A stretch of DNA of 49,285 nt from Candidatus Vecturithrix granuli (GCA_000739535.1 DF820465.1:153123-202407), one strand, 5' to 3'; shown: positions 8,573 through 16,910, numbered from the stretch's first letter. Notes: generated by a model not told the origin, from the letters alone. A program made the numbers and translations.

Positions 8573-8899
8573 TTAGGAATTCTCGTTTTCTTTAGGTTTA
8601 AGGGTTAATTTCACATTTACATTCGCCCCTGCTTTGGCCTTTGTGACATAAAGATTTCCTTCTGCTTCAAAAGCCAGACCTAATTCTACCTCAGCCTGTT
8701 CAATCATCATTTCTTTATTTAATTCCTGCCAGACCGAAATGACTGGACGACAGACCTTGAGGAGAATCGGTTTAATCTTCTCAATGCTCTCTTGCACTTC
8801 TTTGGCATAATCGATGGAAGCTATTTGCTCAACTTCATTCGGCGAAGCTTCAACTTCCACTAAAGTTCCATCTTGTAATTTAATAAGCTTTGTTCCCAT
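8573..8899 (-). CDS. Small TRYPCO1-like protein (trypsin-co-occurring domain)
   Basis: A 108-residue soluble protein. It opens with a beta-hairpin-like KLIKLQDGTLVEVEA, continues with a predicted helical middle (about 25-70), and ends with two beta-like segments (EVELGLAFEAEGN and ANVNVKLTLKP). This matches my memory of TRYPCO1, a small domain encoded next to trypsin-like proteases in conflict systems (described by Aravind and co-workers). It lies 130 bp upstream of such a protease on the same strand. It has its own AAAGGAG ribosome site 6 nt before the ATG. It may hold the protease in check or act as its first substrate; that is inference. GC is near 40%, between the AT-rich protease and the 50% host-like genes. 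Confidence 0.72.
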   Translation of the reverse strand: MGTKLIKLQDGTLVEVEASPNEVEQIASIDYAKEVQESIEKIKPILLKVCRPVISVWQELNKEMMIEQAEVELGLAFEAEGNLYVTKAKAGANVNVKLTLKPKENENS

Positions 8900-9143
8900 A
8901 TCATGCTCCTTTCTTGGTGTTCACAAAAATCGTGTAAATTGTGGCTGATGAACAATAAGCGATACTTTTCCATTAAATAATAGAAGGTGTCAAGTATAAA
9001 CTACATGAATCGCCCCAATTTTTTGAAAAAAGAAGAGAATTTTTCAAAAAATCATTTGACTCCTTTTAGCGGTCAATTATCGTGTCTTTTTCTTGATGCA
9101 TATTTTACCATATTGATGTTTTTTTGAGGAAGCAAGACACATA

Positions 9144-9986
9144 ATGATACAAGTTGGAACATTTCAAACTTTACCCATTGCGAATTTGACGCCTATTGGA
9201 GTGTATTTAGACGCCGGTACCGGCTATACTGAGGATAATATTCTCCTCCCGAAAAAAGAAGTTCCCCCTGACGTCCAAAAAGGCGATGAACTGAAAGTAT
9301 TTATTTATCGTGATTCTGAGGATCGTCTGATTGCCACCTGCCGGACGCCGCTGGCGCAGGTGGGCGACATCGCCTTGCTACGGATCGTACAAAATACAGA
9401 TGTGGGCGCGTTTTTAGACTGGGGTCTGGAAAAAGATCTGTTTCTCCCGTTTAATGAGCAAAAATATCGCGTTGAAGAAGGCAAACGCTATTTAGTGGCG
9501 GTCTATCTGGATAAACAGGATCGGATTTGTGCGACTACGAATGTGAGCAAATATCTGCGCACCGATAGCCCGTATCAGAAAAATGATGTGGTATCGGGTA
9601 CCGTCTATCTGGTGAAGCCTGAATTCGGGGCTTTTGTGGCCGTGGAGAATCGCTATGCCGGCATGATTCCGAACCAGGAATTGTTTTCCCCGGTTAGACG
9701 AGGGATGCAGCTTGAAAATTTGCGGGTCACGCGCGTGCGCGAAGATGGACAGCTTGATCTTTCCCTGCGCAAAGTGGCGTATCAACAGATGCAGGATGAT
9801 GCAGCCTGGCTGTTAGAGGTTCTGCACGCCAATCAGGGCATGCTGCCGTTGCACGATAAGAGTCATCCGGGCGCAATTAAACATCATTTACATTTGAGTA
9901 AAAACGCATTCAAACGGGCGGTGGGGCAATTGTTAAAGGCCGGAAAGATCGAACTCATTGAAGGGGGCATTCGGCTCAAGCAATAA
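9144..9986 (+). CDS. cvfB: S1-domain RNA-binding protein, CvfB family
   Basis: 280 residues, the usual length of CvfB/YitL proteins. It has three successive S1-like OB-fold segments (about 1-65, 70-135 and 148-215) followed by a C-terminal winged-helix-like domain (about 220-280) ending in GGIRLKQ. CvfB binds RNA and affects virulence-factor expression in staphylococci; a general RNA-binding regulatory role is expected here. The start follows an AGGA site. It is a single-gene unit divergent from the TRYPCO1-like gene. Confidence 0.85.
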   Translation: MIQVGTFQTLPIANLTPIGVYLDAGTGYTEDNILLPKKEVPPDVQKGDELKVFIYRDSEDRLIATCRTPLAQVGDIALLRIVQNTDVGAFLDWGLEKDLFLPFNEQKYRVEEGKRYLVAVYLDKQDRICATTNVSKYLRTDSPYQKNDVVSGTVYLVKPEFGAFVAVENRYAGMIPNQELFSPVRRGMQLENLRVTRVREDGQLDLSLRKVAYQQMQDDAAWLLEVLHANQGMLPLHDKSHPGAIKHHLHLSKNAFKRAVGQLLKAGKIELIEGGIRLKQ

Positions 9987-9994
9987 ATTTACAC

Positions 9995-10112
9995 GAATTG
10001 TTTCGGGAATGCAGTGTCCTAAGCCTGTCGAAAAGAGACGTTGGCATTCCTGAAACTTCGTGTAAGAGAAACGTTTCGGGAATTCGTGTCTCATTCCCGA
10101 AACACCAGTGAT
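9995..10112. repeat. Double palindrome between cvfB and rpsT
   Basis: Two hairpins in tandem: GTTTCGGGAATGC...GCATTCCTGAAAC and GTTTCGGGAATTC...CATTCCCGAAAC. They fill the gap between two convergent genes and may end transcription from both sides. Same family as 1913-1998. Confidence 0.6.
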
Positions 10113-10121
10113 GATTGGGTA

Positions 10122-10394
10122 TTAGCTGCTGACGCTGAGGGCGTTAACCTTTTTCGCCAGGCGAGATTTTTTACGGGCGGCTTTATTTTTATGGATAACA
10201 CCCTTTGACGCAATCCGATCAATCATAGAAACCGCTGCTTGAAAGGCTTCTTTGGCGGCGTCAATATTCCTTTGTTGAATTGCCGTTTCCACAGCTTTTA
10301 CGATTGATTTATATCGCGTCCTGTAGGCTTTGTTTCGAAGTCGTCGTGCTTCATCCTGACGCATCTTTTTGATTGCTGATTTATGATTCGCCAT
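10122..10394 (-). CDS. rpsT: 30S ribosomal protein S20
   Basis: 90 residues, typical S20 length. It begins [22 protein letters not shown], is very rich in Lys/Arg and is predicted to be all-helical, with the family segment [23 protein letters not shown] near the C-terminus. It binds 16S rRNA early in small-subunit assembly. A GGAGGAG ribosome site lies about 12 nt upstream of the ATG. It is monocistronic. Confidence 0.97.
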   Translation of the reverse strand: MANHKSAIKKMRQDEARRLRNKAYRTRYKSIVKAVETAIQQRNIDAAKEAFQAAVSMIDRIASKGVIHKNKAARKKSRLAKKVNALSVSS

Positions 10395-10664
10395 ATCGTT
10401 TGTTCGTCTCCTCCATCAAAATCTGTAAAATTTTTAATGCATCCAATTCTGTGAATATTTCGCAGGATAATAAAGATATTAATTCATAACAGGGAGCAAT
10501 TATTCAACTGCCCTGATACTGTCAAGGATTTTTCAACGCGACAATCAGAAAACCTGAAAAATTTTCTTGCGAAACCCGAATTCATGCCATAATGTTGTCT
10601 TATATGGCGTTTCAATGTGCGAAAGAGAAACTTCGCTCTACATGTCCATGAGAGAGAATATCCT

Positions 10665-13600
10665 ATGATGAATTTTTTTGCCACAGATAGTCCTGAACGT
10701 AAAATCGAACGGCTGCTTGCCCAGGGGGAACGTTTGTTTCAGCATGGCAAAGAACGCGAAGCGTTTGAAAAATTTGAAGAAGCGGCTGCGATTCTGCCTG
10801 AAGCCTCGAAACCGAGTTTAGCGATGGGACGAGCGTATTTCAGGCGTCAGGAATACGATCTGGCTCTGAAACATTATTATAAAGGACTCTATTTTTGTGA
10901 AATAACTGATGAACCGGCGATTCTGTGTGAAATTGCGCAGGTGTATCTCAGCATGAAACGCTATGATGTCGCGGAAGAAAAATTACTAAAAGCGCTGCGG
11001 CTTGACCCTAATTTCACGCTGGCGATTCAAGGTCTGGCGCATATTTATTTCCAAACCGGCAGAATTTCTGAGTCGATCGCCCAACAAAAGATTTTACAGC
11101 AGCAATATCCTGGCGATCAGCAGATCATCCAGAAATTAGTGGACTCTTTTCGTTTACTCGGAGAATATCAGGAAGCTCGCAATGTGCTGCAAAACGTGCT
11201 CAAACTTCCACACGCTTCCGGGTGGTTTGCCGCTCAAGAACCCTTGACCCAGCAACTGCGCGAATTGAGTTTTCCAGATGGCACGGAATGTGGCTTGAAA
11301 GAACGCTTATACGCCAGATACGGCAATATTTGTCTGGGCACTCTCAGAGATAACGGATTGGATCTACACTTTACATCATCGCTGGCATTATCAATGTCTG
11401 CTTTACAAATCACACTCAGAAGATTTGCGTATTTTGTGCAGACCTTCTCCTGGGAAATTACTTGCGTTGTTGCCTGTGAAAAAAGCTCTTCTTTGTTGTC
11501 CGCTCTGATTGCGTCACTTCTGAACGTTTCCGTGAAAAACGTCTCGAAAGTGATGAAAACAGACAGCGTGCTTGTTGTGCAATTTTATTTGAAAGAATCG
11601 AGGCAGTTCCGTAAGCTGTTAAAAAAACTGAGCCGGCGGACGCAGAAGATCATTACATTTGCCTTTTTGGCGCAAATCCATGGAGAAGAAGAGGAATATC
11701 TGCCTGATATTCTCGGAATTCCTGTGACTCAAGAGACAAAAATTTCCTGGAAGAATCTGAACGATTTGTTCTCTCCTCCCTGGCGTGATATTCCGTTTTT
11801 AGGGACATCTGTAAACATTTCTGAGGCGGTGATTGAGCAATTTCTCGATGAATTGCACGCTCTGCCCGTAGAAAATGATCTACAACAACAAGTCACCTAT
11901 TATGCTGAGACAGGCTCGTTACTACGAAAACATCTGACTCTCCGTACTGAGCATTCCTCAGATGATGTTTTGCTTGAAGGCTCTTCCCTTGAAGAACTTC
12001 TTCACCTTCTGCGCACATCCCGGAAAAGTGAACTGTATATGATCTTGCCACGCCTTTCCTCTGAATCGCTGATTGTTGAGGAAATTCAGGTAATGTTGAA
12101 AACCCTCTATTTTGCTCGGCAAGAGTCGGGCATGAGGCGAACAATCGGAACGCTTCTGCTTTCGAGGCAACAAGAGATCGGATTCAATACACTTGTTGAA
12201 TGGTTTCACGAAAGCACTGAGATTGGAACAAAAATTGCCTTACTGAACACATTGGTTTTGTCATCTCATCGCAAGGTTTCCGACGTTGTGGCCGAGGCAT
12301 TGCGGCACCCTCGTGAGGAGGTCAGGAGTTGTGCATCCTGTTATCTTGAAAAACTTGATCATGCTGAGCCATTCACAGAATTGTGGAGTATGCTTTTGCA
12401 GGATACTCCGGAAATTATCGCTCGTACCATTCGGTATTTGTATGCTCGCCGCGCTGATATATTATTCACTTACCTCCGGAATTTATTCCGACATCTTGAT
12501 GCGCGGGTGATCCATGAAGTCCTCACAGTGGTGGAACAACTTGAGAACCCTGAGTATATTGCGGAAGTGCTTCAGTTACTCAGATACGATGATCAGCAGA
12601 TCATTGCGCACGCTATTCTGACAATCGGGGCAATTGGCGATATCGATTGTGGCTGCCAATTGCTGCCGTTCCTTGAACATGAGAATCCTGATTTACGCTA
12701 TGCCGCCGCGGCCAGCTTAACCAGACTGGAAAGACAGCGTTCAATTATCTTTTTGATGGAACGCTTACGCAAAGAATCGCTTGATGTGCAGGAACGCTTG
12801 CTCGGGTTATTGGGAGAAGTCGGATTACAGGAAACTGCGCCGTTTATCGTGCAATTTGGCGAACAACACATTGAGCATCCGCATATTGTTGCTGCAGCCC
12901 TGCAAACCTTAGCTGTGCTGAAGCATCGCCGCAGTTTACCCTTTGTCAGAAAAGTGGCCTCAAGGTTTCCGACAGAAGCCAACTTGCTGGCCTATATGAC
13001 GATTGTCGCGGAAATTGGCGAAGAAAAAGATTTTGAAAACCTGATCACGTTTCTGGATCATCCACCCCTTATACAATTCCGAGTCGCAGCCTTACTGTAC
13101 CGGAAAGGTTTCAAAAAATATTTTTGCGTGCTGCAAGATGGGCTTCGTTCTCGAAAATTACGCAGTAATCTATTGGCCGTTTCTATGTTGGCCGAAATTC
13201 GTGACGAAGCGAGCATTATGGAAATTTTTTCAGCCTTTCGTAAAAACATTCCGGTTCTTGATCAAAAAATTGTCTTGCTGCTTGCCCGACAAAATACACT
13301 TGTAGAATATGTCCAGGTGTTTCGATCATTACCGTCTTCTGAAACTGGGCCGATTTTACAAGGAATATTACGCGCAGTCAAAACAACGGAGTCTTTGCAA
13401 GATGTCAGACAAATGCTTGCTGTGTATTCTGCGTTTCTGGGAACCGACAAACTTTCTGCAATTTATGATCTGGTTTCTCCGGAATATTCGGATGTGCTGC
13501 AACGGGGCACGATGATCTGGTTAGCTCAGAATGACCCAGAGAAGAGTCGTGCTCTGATTCAGCAGCGGATGCAGGATGCTCATATTGACATTGCGAACAC

Positions 13601-13670
13601 GGCGTATGATCTGTGGCAAGAATTACAAGGCGTCATAACTGAAAGGCAAGCAGAGAAACCGGGTTTTTGA
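10665..13670 (+). CDS. Large TPR and HEAT-repeat scaffold protein
   Basis: 1001 residues from the ATG at 10665; an upstream in-frame start at 10617 lacks a ribosome site. Residues about 15-190 are TPR repeats (for example ALKHYYKGLYF, AEEKLLKALRLDPN). The middle (about 200-400) is less repetitive. The C-terminal 500 residues contain HEAT-like pairs, such as EVRSCASCYLEKL and DLRYAAAASLTRLERQRSI. No enzyme motif, signal peptide or membrane segment is seen, so a cytoplasmic protein-binding scaffold is the best guess. Its TGA stop lies inside the loop of the terminator that follows. It stands alone. Confidence 0.8.
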   Translation: MMNFFATDSPERKIERLLAQGERLFQHGKEREAFEKFEEAAAILPEASKPSLAMGRAYFRRQEYDLALKHYYKGLYFCEITDEPAILCEIAQVYLSMKRYDVAEEKLLKALRLDPNFTLAIQGLAHIYFQTGRISESIAQQKILQQQYPGDQQIIQKLVDSFRLLGEYQEARNVLQNVLKLPHASGWFAAQEPLTQQLRELSFPDGTECGLKERLYARYGNICLGTLRDNGLDLHFTSSLALSMSALQITLRRFAYFVQTFSWEITCVVACEKSSSLLSALIASLLNVSVKNVSKVMKTDSVLVVQFYLKESRQFRKLLKKLSRRTQKIITFAFLAQIHGEEEEYLPDILGIPVTQETKISWKNLNDLFSPPWRDIPFLGTSVNISEAVIEQFLDELHALPVENDLQQQVTYYAETGSLLRKHLTLRTEHSSDDVLLEGSSLEELLHLLRTSRKSELYMILPRLSSESLIVEEIQVMLKTLYFARQESGMRRTIGTLLLSRQQEIGFNTLVEWFHESTEIGTKIALLNTLVLSSHRKVSDVVAEALRHPREEVRSCASCYLEKLDHAEPFTELWSMLLQDTPEIIARTIRYLYARRADILFTYLRNLFRHLDARVIHEVLTVVEQLENPEYIAEVLQLLRYDDQQIIAHAILTIGAIGDIDCGCQLLPFLEHENPDLRYAAAASLTRLERQRSIIFLMERLRKESLDVQERLLGLLGEVGLQETAPFIVQFGEQHIEHPHIVAAALQTLAVLKHRRSLPFVRKVASRFPTEANLLAYMTIVAEIGEEKDFENLITFLDHPPLIQFRVAALLYRKGFKKYFCVLQDGLRSRKLRSNLLAVSMLAEIRDEASIMEIFSAFRKNIPVLDQKIVLLLARQNTLVEYVQVFRSLPSSETGPILQGILRAVKTTESLQDVRQMLAVYSAFLGTDKLSAIYDLVSPEYSDVLQRGTMIWLAQNDPEKSRALIQQRMQDAHIDIANTAYDLWQELQGVITERQAEKPGF

Positions 13671-13685
13671 CAAAACCCCGGTTTC
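13655..13685 (+). terminator. Terminator overlapping the stop of the TPR/HEAT gene
   Basis: The stem GAAACCGGGTTTT / AAAACCCCGGTTTC, with one bulged G, contains the stop codon of the gene in its loop. It belongs to the CCGGG-type hairpin family also seen at 21872 and 43143. Confidence 0.6.
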
Positions 13686-13732
13686 TTCTACATAACCGAA
13701 AGGCAGGGAGAGAAACGCTCACCCGGCATATT

Positions 13733-13837
13733 AAACTACAAGGATTTCGTGTAGGAAGGATTCTCACAGGCATGGTTCGGCATCACCCCGACCAATTCGC
13801 CGTGAGGAATCCTTCCTACACAAAATCCCTGTAGTTT
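13733..13837. repeat. Palindromic repeat (AAACTACA..GGATT type), copy 2
   Basis: Nearly perfect long arms: AAACTACAAGGATTTCGTG and its complement, then GTAGGAAGGATTC and its complement, around a loop of about 40 nt. It ends 14 bp before the ATG of the adenosyltransferase. Compare 3580-3666. Confidence 0.7.
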
Positions 13838-13851
13838 CACAGGAGACATAT

Positions 13852-14415
13852 ATGAAAATCTATACAGGAACGGGAGATCGCGGCAAAACCGCGCTTTTCA
13901 GCGGGGAAAAGGTCGCAAAGAACCATATTCGCGTTGAGACGTATGGAGATGTTGATGAATTGAATTCCGTGATCGGGGCGCTCATTACGGCTTTTTCAGG
14001 CCAACATCCCGAATTGATCCAGGAACTGCACGCCATCCAATCGCACTTGCTTCAGATCGGAGCCTGGTTGGCAACGACCTGTGAATCTCCCTTGCAGTCC
14101 CGCATTCAAAAGATCACCGAAGATCACTGGAAATTTCTTGAGCAGGCGATTGATCGGATGGATCAGCATTTGCCCGAACTCCATGAGTTTATTTTACCGG
14201 GCGGACATCCGGCCGCCGCCTGGGCCCATATTGCCCGAACCGTTTGCCGGCGCGCCGAACGCCACGTTGTCGGACTTTCTGAACACGAACACGCAGACCA
14301 GGATGATTGGTCGTTTCTGGGGGTGATTACATACCTTAATCGCCTGTCAGATTATCTCTTTATGTTAGCGCGTTACTGCAATCAACTTTTCGAACAGGCG
14401 GATGGGTCTCCCTGA
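13852..14415 (+). CDS. pduO: Cob(I)alamin adenosyltransferase, PduO type
   Basis: 187 residues. It transfers the adenosyl group of ATP to cob(I)alamin to make coenzyme B12. The N-terminal KIYTGTGDRGKTALFSG is the PduO-type nucleotide-binding signature, followed by R...YGDVDELNS. The C-terminal half has the family pattern LPGG..AAA..H.ART.CRRAER and YLNRLSDYLF. All are helical-bundle ATR features; no PduO C-terminal heme domain is present. A CAGGAGA ribosome site precedes the ATG. No other cobalamin gene is nearby, so it probably serves scattered B12 enzymes. Confidence 0.95.
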   Translation: MKIYTGTGDRGKTALFSGEKVAKNHIRVETYGDVDELNSVIGALITAFSGQHPELIQELHAIQSHLLQIGAWLATTCESPLQSRIQKITEDHWKFLEQAIDRMDQHLPELHEFILPGGHPAAAWAHIARTVCRRAERHVVGLSEHEHADQDDWSFLGVITYLNRLSDYLFMLARYCNQLFEQADGSP

Positions 14416-14532
14416 TATGGCAAAGATGCGTTCAAAAGAATTTGCCTGATGACTTCACTTGACAAAATTAGAACCGCACAGCATGTAATGTATAGTTTCA
14501 GTTGGAGTTTTCGGGACAAAAGAGTTGTAAAT

Positions 14533-14634
14533 AACCACAAATCTCCCAGATTATACAGATTGGCTTTGTGTGGATATATGAACATCATCCTGGAAAGTCC
14601 TTATAATCTGGGAAATTTGGGAAATCTGTGGTTT
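14533..14634. repeat. Imperfect palindrome upstream of the thioredoxin-fold gene
   Basis: Arms AACCACAAATCTCCCAGATTATA and TATAATCTGGGAAATTTG...CTGTGGTTT face each other across about 40 nt. The intervening DNA between 14416 and 14661 has no other recognised feature. Confidence 0.45.
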
Positions 14635-14661
14635 AATGTATAAAAGAGAGAGGTATGTTGC

Positions 14662-15180
14662 ATGAAGAGAGAAACATGTTTTCAACATCCACGAACAGAC
14701 TGGTTGGTTCTCCTGCTCGTGGTCGTCATATTAAGCGGACTTTTGCCGCGAGCTGAAGCGGCAGACACAGTAGTGCTGTATTTCTTCTGGGGCGACGGGT
14801 GTCCGCACTGTGAAAAAGAAAAAGAATTTTTACACGAGTTGAAGCAGCGCTATCCGCAACTGGAAATGCGTTGGTTTGAAACCTGGGATCATCAGGAATT
14901 GAGGAACCTTGCCGATGCGATCCGCAAAGCGTATGCTCTTGAGAAGTCTAGTGTGCCGTTGACGATTCTGGGGAATTGGACGATGATTGGTTTTCTTTCG
15001 CCCGAAGAATCGGGCGTACAAATCGAAGACCAGGTGATTCGCTGTCTTGAAAACGGATGCGAAGATGCTCTTGAAAAACTTGGGCCCCATCGCCTAGCGG
15101 CTAAAGTGAAAGCGGATATTGCCAGTGGAAACCCACAAGAATGGGAATGGTTTCCGGCATCTCAGGCACAAACTGAATAA
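14662..15180 (+). CDS. Exported thioredoxin-fold protein with CPHC motif
   Basis: 172 residues. A basic start and hydrophobic stretch (about 13-30, ending AEA) form a signal peptide. Residues about 38-120 are thioredoxin-like: VVLYFFWGDGCPHC with a CPHC redox pair, then a helix rich in Lys/Glu, then the cis-proline-type SSVPLTILG. The CPHC pair is typical of DsbA-like oxidants. Proteins of this size and layout are often periplasmic thiol oxidoreductases. The start ATG lies behind GAGAGAGG. It is a single gene, followed by a strong hairpin. Confidence 0.82.
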   Translation: MKRETCFQHPRTDWLVLLLVVVILSGLLPRAEAADTVVLYFFWGDGCPHCEKEKEFLHELKQRYPQLEMRWFETWDHQELRNLADAIRKAYALEKSSVPLTILGNWTMIGFLSPEESGVQIEDQVIRCLENGCEDALEKLGPHRLAAKVKADIASGNPQEWEWFPASQAQTE

Positions 15181-15185
15181 TTCCC

Positions 15186-15214
15186 GGAGTGCAAAAGCCA
15201 TGCTTTTGCACTCC
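15186..15214 (+). terminator. Hairpin after the thioredoxin-fold gene
   Basis: A perfect 13-bp stem GGAGTGCAAAAGC/GCTTTTGCACTCC with a 3-nt loop, 5 bp past the stop codon. No long T-run follows, so termination is likely but not certain. Confidence 0.5.
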
Positions 15215-15234
15215 AGATTTACAGACAGGACTGT

Positions 15235-15291
15235 GGTAGTGGTTAAATGTATTGACCATAACCTTGCTGGTCAATACATTTAACCACTACC
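15235..15291. mobile_element. GGTAGTGG-ended element, 57 bp, nested
   Basis: An almost perfect palindrome, GGTAGTGGTTAAATGTATTG and its complement, with a 9-nt loop. It is flanked by an exact 8-bp duplication AGGACTGT (15227-15234 and 15292-15299). It interrupts the left terminal repeat of the larger element, so it arrived later. Confidence 0.8.
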
Positions 15292-15343
15292 AGGACTGTT
15301 AAGTTCTCGTAAAACATGCCCGTCTCGACTTCGCTCGACGAAC

Positions 15344-15430
15344 GATTTCCCGGTCATCGAGCAAAGATTTCCCGGTCATCGAGCAAAGATTTCCCGGTCA
15401 TCGAGCAAAGATTTCCCGGTCATCGAGCGA
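15344..15430. repeat. 22-bp tandem repeat, four copies
   Basis: The unit GATTTCCCGGTCATCGAGC plus AAA repeats four times head to tail, with only the last copy changed (GCGAAG). It lies inside the palindromic element and probably expanded by slippage from one arm of its inner hairpin. Confidence 0.85.
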
Positions 15431-15576
15431 AGTCGAGATGACAATAATCCGTAGAACTTAATAGCCCTGAGATTTACAGGAAAGTTAGTATGAGCGGGCT
15501 ATCGCCCGACCAGATGAAATGAGATAGAGCCATTCTTGCTTATTCTTCATTCTTGTAGTTTCAAAGGAGCAAACGC

Positions 15577-15837
15577 ATGTCATTGCTGGATGATGTTCAC
15601 AAAGAGATGTCAAAGCGCCATAGCGTCGAGGAAAAACGGCGGCAGATCGAAGCGCTGCGTAAAAAAGCGAAAGACGCGTTCAACGCCCAATTTCTTATGG
15701 ATGCCGCGAAGAGCGACCAGATTGCGTTTCTGAAAGGCCGCATTGCCGCCTTTGAAGAGTGTCTGGCATTATTCGATTCGGAGACGGACAAACGTCCGCG
15801 CCATGAGAAAAAGAAGTGGGATGACGACGATTTTTAA
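15577..15837 (+). CDS. Small charged helical protein, unknown
   Basis: 86 residues, highly charged, predicted to be mostly helix (MSLLDDVHKEMSKRHSVEEKRR..) with an acidic DDDDF end. No family recognised. The ATG has an AAAGGAG site 9 nt upstream and a strong terminator follows at once, so it is probably a real single-gene unit. No membrane segment or cysteines. No function can be assigned. Confidence 0.65.
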   Translation: MSLLDDVHKEMSKRHSVEEKRRQIEALRKKAKDAFNAQFLMDAAKSDQIAFLKGRIAAFEECLALFDSETDKRPRHEKKKWDDDDF

Positions 15838-15843
15838 GGAGTA

Positions 15844-15877
15844 AAAACCGAGTTTTTTCAAAAAACTCGGTTTTTTC
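15844..15877 (+). terminator. Terminator (CCGAG type)
   Basis: The stem AAAACCGAGTTTTTT/AAAAAACTCGGTTTT, followed by T6, lies between two convergent genes and works on paper in both directions. It is the same hairpin as at 32536-32569. Confidence 0.85.
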
Positions 15878-15900
15878 CCTGCCAATAACCTCAGCCGGTT

Positions 15901-16890
15901 TTATACGGTTTCCCACGTTCCGCTTTTTTCCGAGCGAAACAGTGCATCAATGACTTTCATGTTCGCAATCGCGTCCTCCGGCGGAGTTGGTAATGGAGAA
16001 CCTTCCAAAATCGCTTTGGAAAACAAGTCGCATTCAATCTGATATTGGTGGCAGGTATCAATGGTGATCGTCTCAATTCCGTCCGCGGTTTCGTAAAACA
16101 TACGGGTTGGTTTGTTTTCAGGAGCGTTGTTTGGAATCTCTATTTCCAACCGGCCTTTAGTTCCTAACATATTGACGCGCTGATACGGAAACAATTGGGT
16201 CGAGCAAGTAAAGGTGACATGCCCTGTTCCAAAGTCCAGAATGGCTGAACTTAGTGTATCAATTTTCCAGGCGGGATCGCGGTTGATGAGCGCCAGTCCT
16301 CGTTTTGGTTCTTTCCCAAAGATAAAACGAGATTGGGAAATCGGGTAGCAGCCGATATCCATTAACCCGCCGCCGCCCGCTATATCGGAGCGATTGCGAA
16401 TATTCTGCGGATCGAGGTTGGTATAGGAAAAAAAGACTTGAATCGCTTTGAGTTCGCCGATTTTTCCCTCCTCGACGTATTTTTTGGCTTGCACCCACTG
16501 CGGATGCGTGCGATACATAAAGGCTTCCATCAGCAACACACTCTTTTCCCGGCAAACCTTCACCAACTTTTCGGCGTCAGCCGCATCGAGGCCCAGCGGT
16601 TTTTCGCATAATACGTGTTTTCCGGCTTCTGCTGCTTTGCTCGACCAGGCGACGTGCAGATGATTAGGAAGCGGATTATAAATTGCTTGAACCTCGGGAT
16701 CAGCCAATAATTCTTCATAAGAACCGTAGGCTTTTGGAATCGAAAAGGCCTTGGCAATTTCCTGAGCTTTTGCGAGATCCCGCGATGCAATCGCATAGAT
16801 GTCACAATATTTTCCGGCCTGCATTCCCGGCATAACATGTTCTCTGGCAATTTTAGCTGTACTGAGAATCCCCCATTTGACTTTTTGCAT
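15901..16890 (-). CDS. Gfo/Idh/MocA family NAD(P)-dependent oxidoreductase
   Basis: 329 residues from the ATG at 16890, chosen because the GAGGAGG ribosome site lies 8 nt upstream; longer in-frame starts lack one. The N-terminal Rossmann fold begins KWGILSTAKIA. The active-site motif CEKPLGLDAADAEKLV carries the conserved lysine. The C-terminal beta sheet holds GGGLMDIGCYPI, the usual substrate-domain segment with D and H/Y positions. Such enzymes oxidise sugars, inositols or trans-dihydrodiols. The YNPLPNHLHV segment is typical of the sugar and dihydrodiol dehydrogenase branch. The substrate is not resolved. It is a single gene. Confidence 0.92.
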   Translation of the reverse strand: MQKVKWGILSTAKIAREHVMPGMQAGKYCDIYAIASRDLAKAQEIAKAFSIPKAYGSYEELLADPEVQAIYNPLPNHLHVAWSSKAAEAGKHVLCEKPLGLDAADAEKLVKVCREKSVLLMEAFMYRTHPQWVQAKKYVEEGKIGELKAIQVFFSYTNLDPQNIRNRSDIAGGGGLMDIGCYPISQSRFIFGKEPKRGLALINRDPAWKIDTLSSAILDFGTGHVTFTCSTQLFPYQRVNMLGTKGRLEIEIPNNAPENKPTRMFYETADGIETITIDTCHQYQIECDLFSKAILEGSPLPTPPEDAIANMKVIDALFRSEKSGTWETV

Positions 16891-16910
16891 TATCATTTCC
16901 TCCTCTGAAA

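Larger units (their letters stand above)
15226..15469. mobile_element. CAGGGCTGTTAAG-ended palindromic element, copy with nested insertion
   Basis: Ends CAGGACTGTTAAGTTCT and AGAACTTAATAGCCCTG are inverted repeats. The flanks 15215-15225 and 15470-15480 are direct repeats matching at 10 of 11 bases (AGATTTACAG plus one). A smaller GGTAGTGG-ended element sits inside the left end. The centre holds GTCTCGACTTCGCTCGA and its complement plus a tandem repeat. No protein is encoded, so it is a MITE-like non-autonomous element. Confidence 0.75.

Noticed and set aside
8900-9143. Possible extra small gene of the conflict cassette upstream of the TRYPCO1-like gene
   Set aside because: No open frame with a start and ribosome site was found in the 244-bp divergent gap, which is more likely promoter DNA.
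10484-10684. Minus-strand frame in the gap before the TPR/HEAT gene
   Set aside because: No ribosome site or domain; it covers the promoter region and start of the plus-strand gene.
15344-15430. Regular 22-bp repeats that might be a CRISPR array
   Set aside because: The units are contiguous with no spacers, and they extend one arm of a palindromic element; no cas genes are present.
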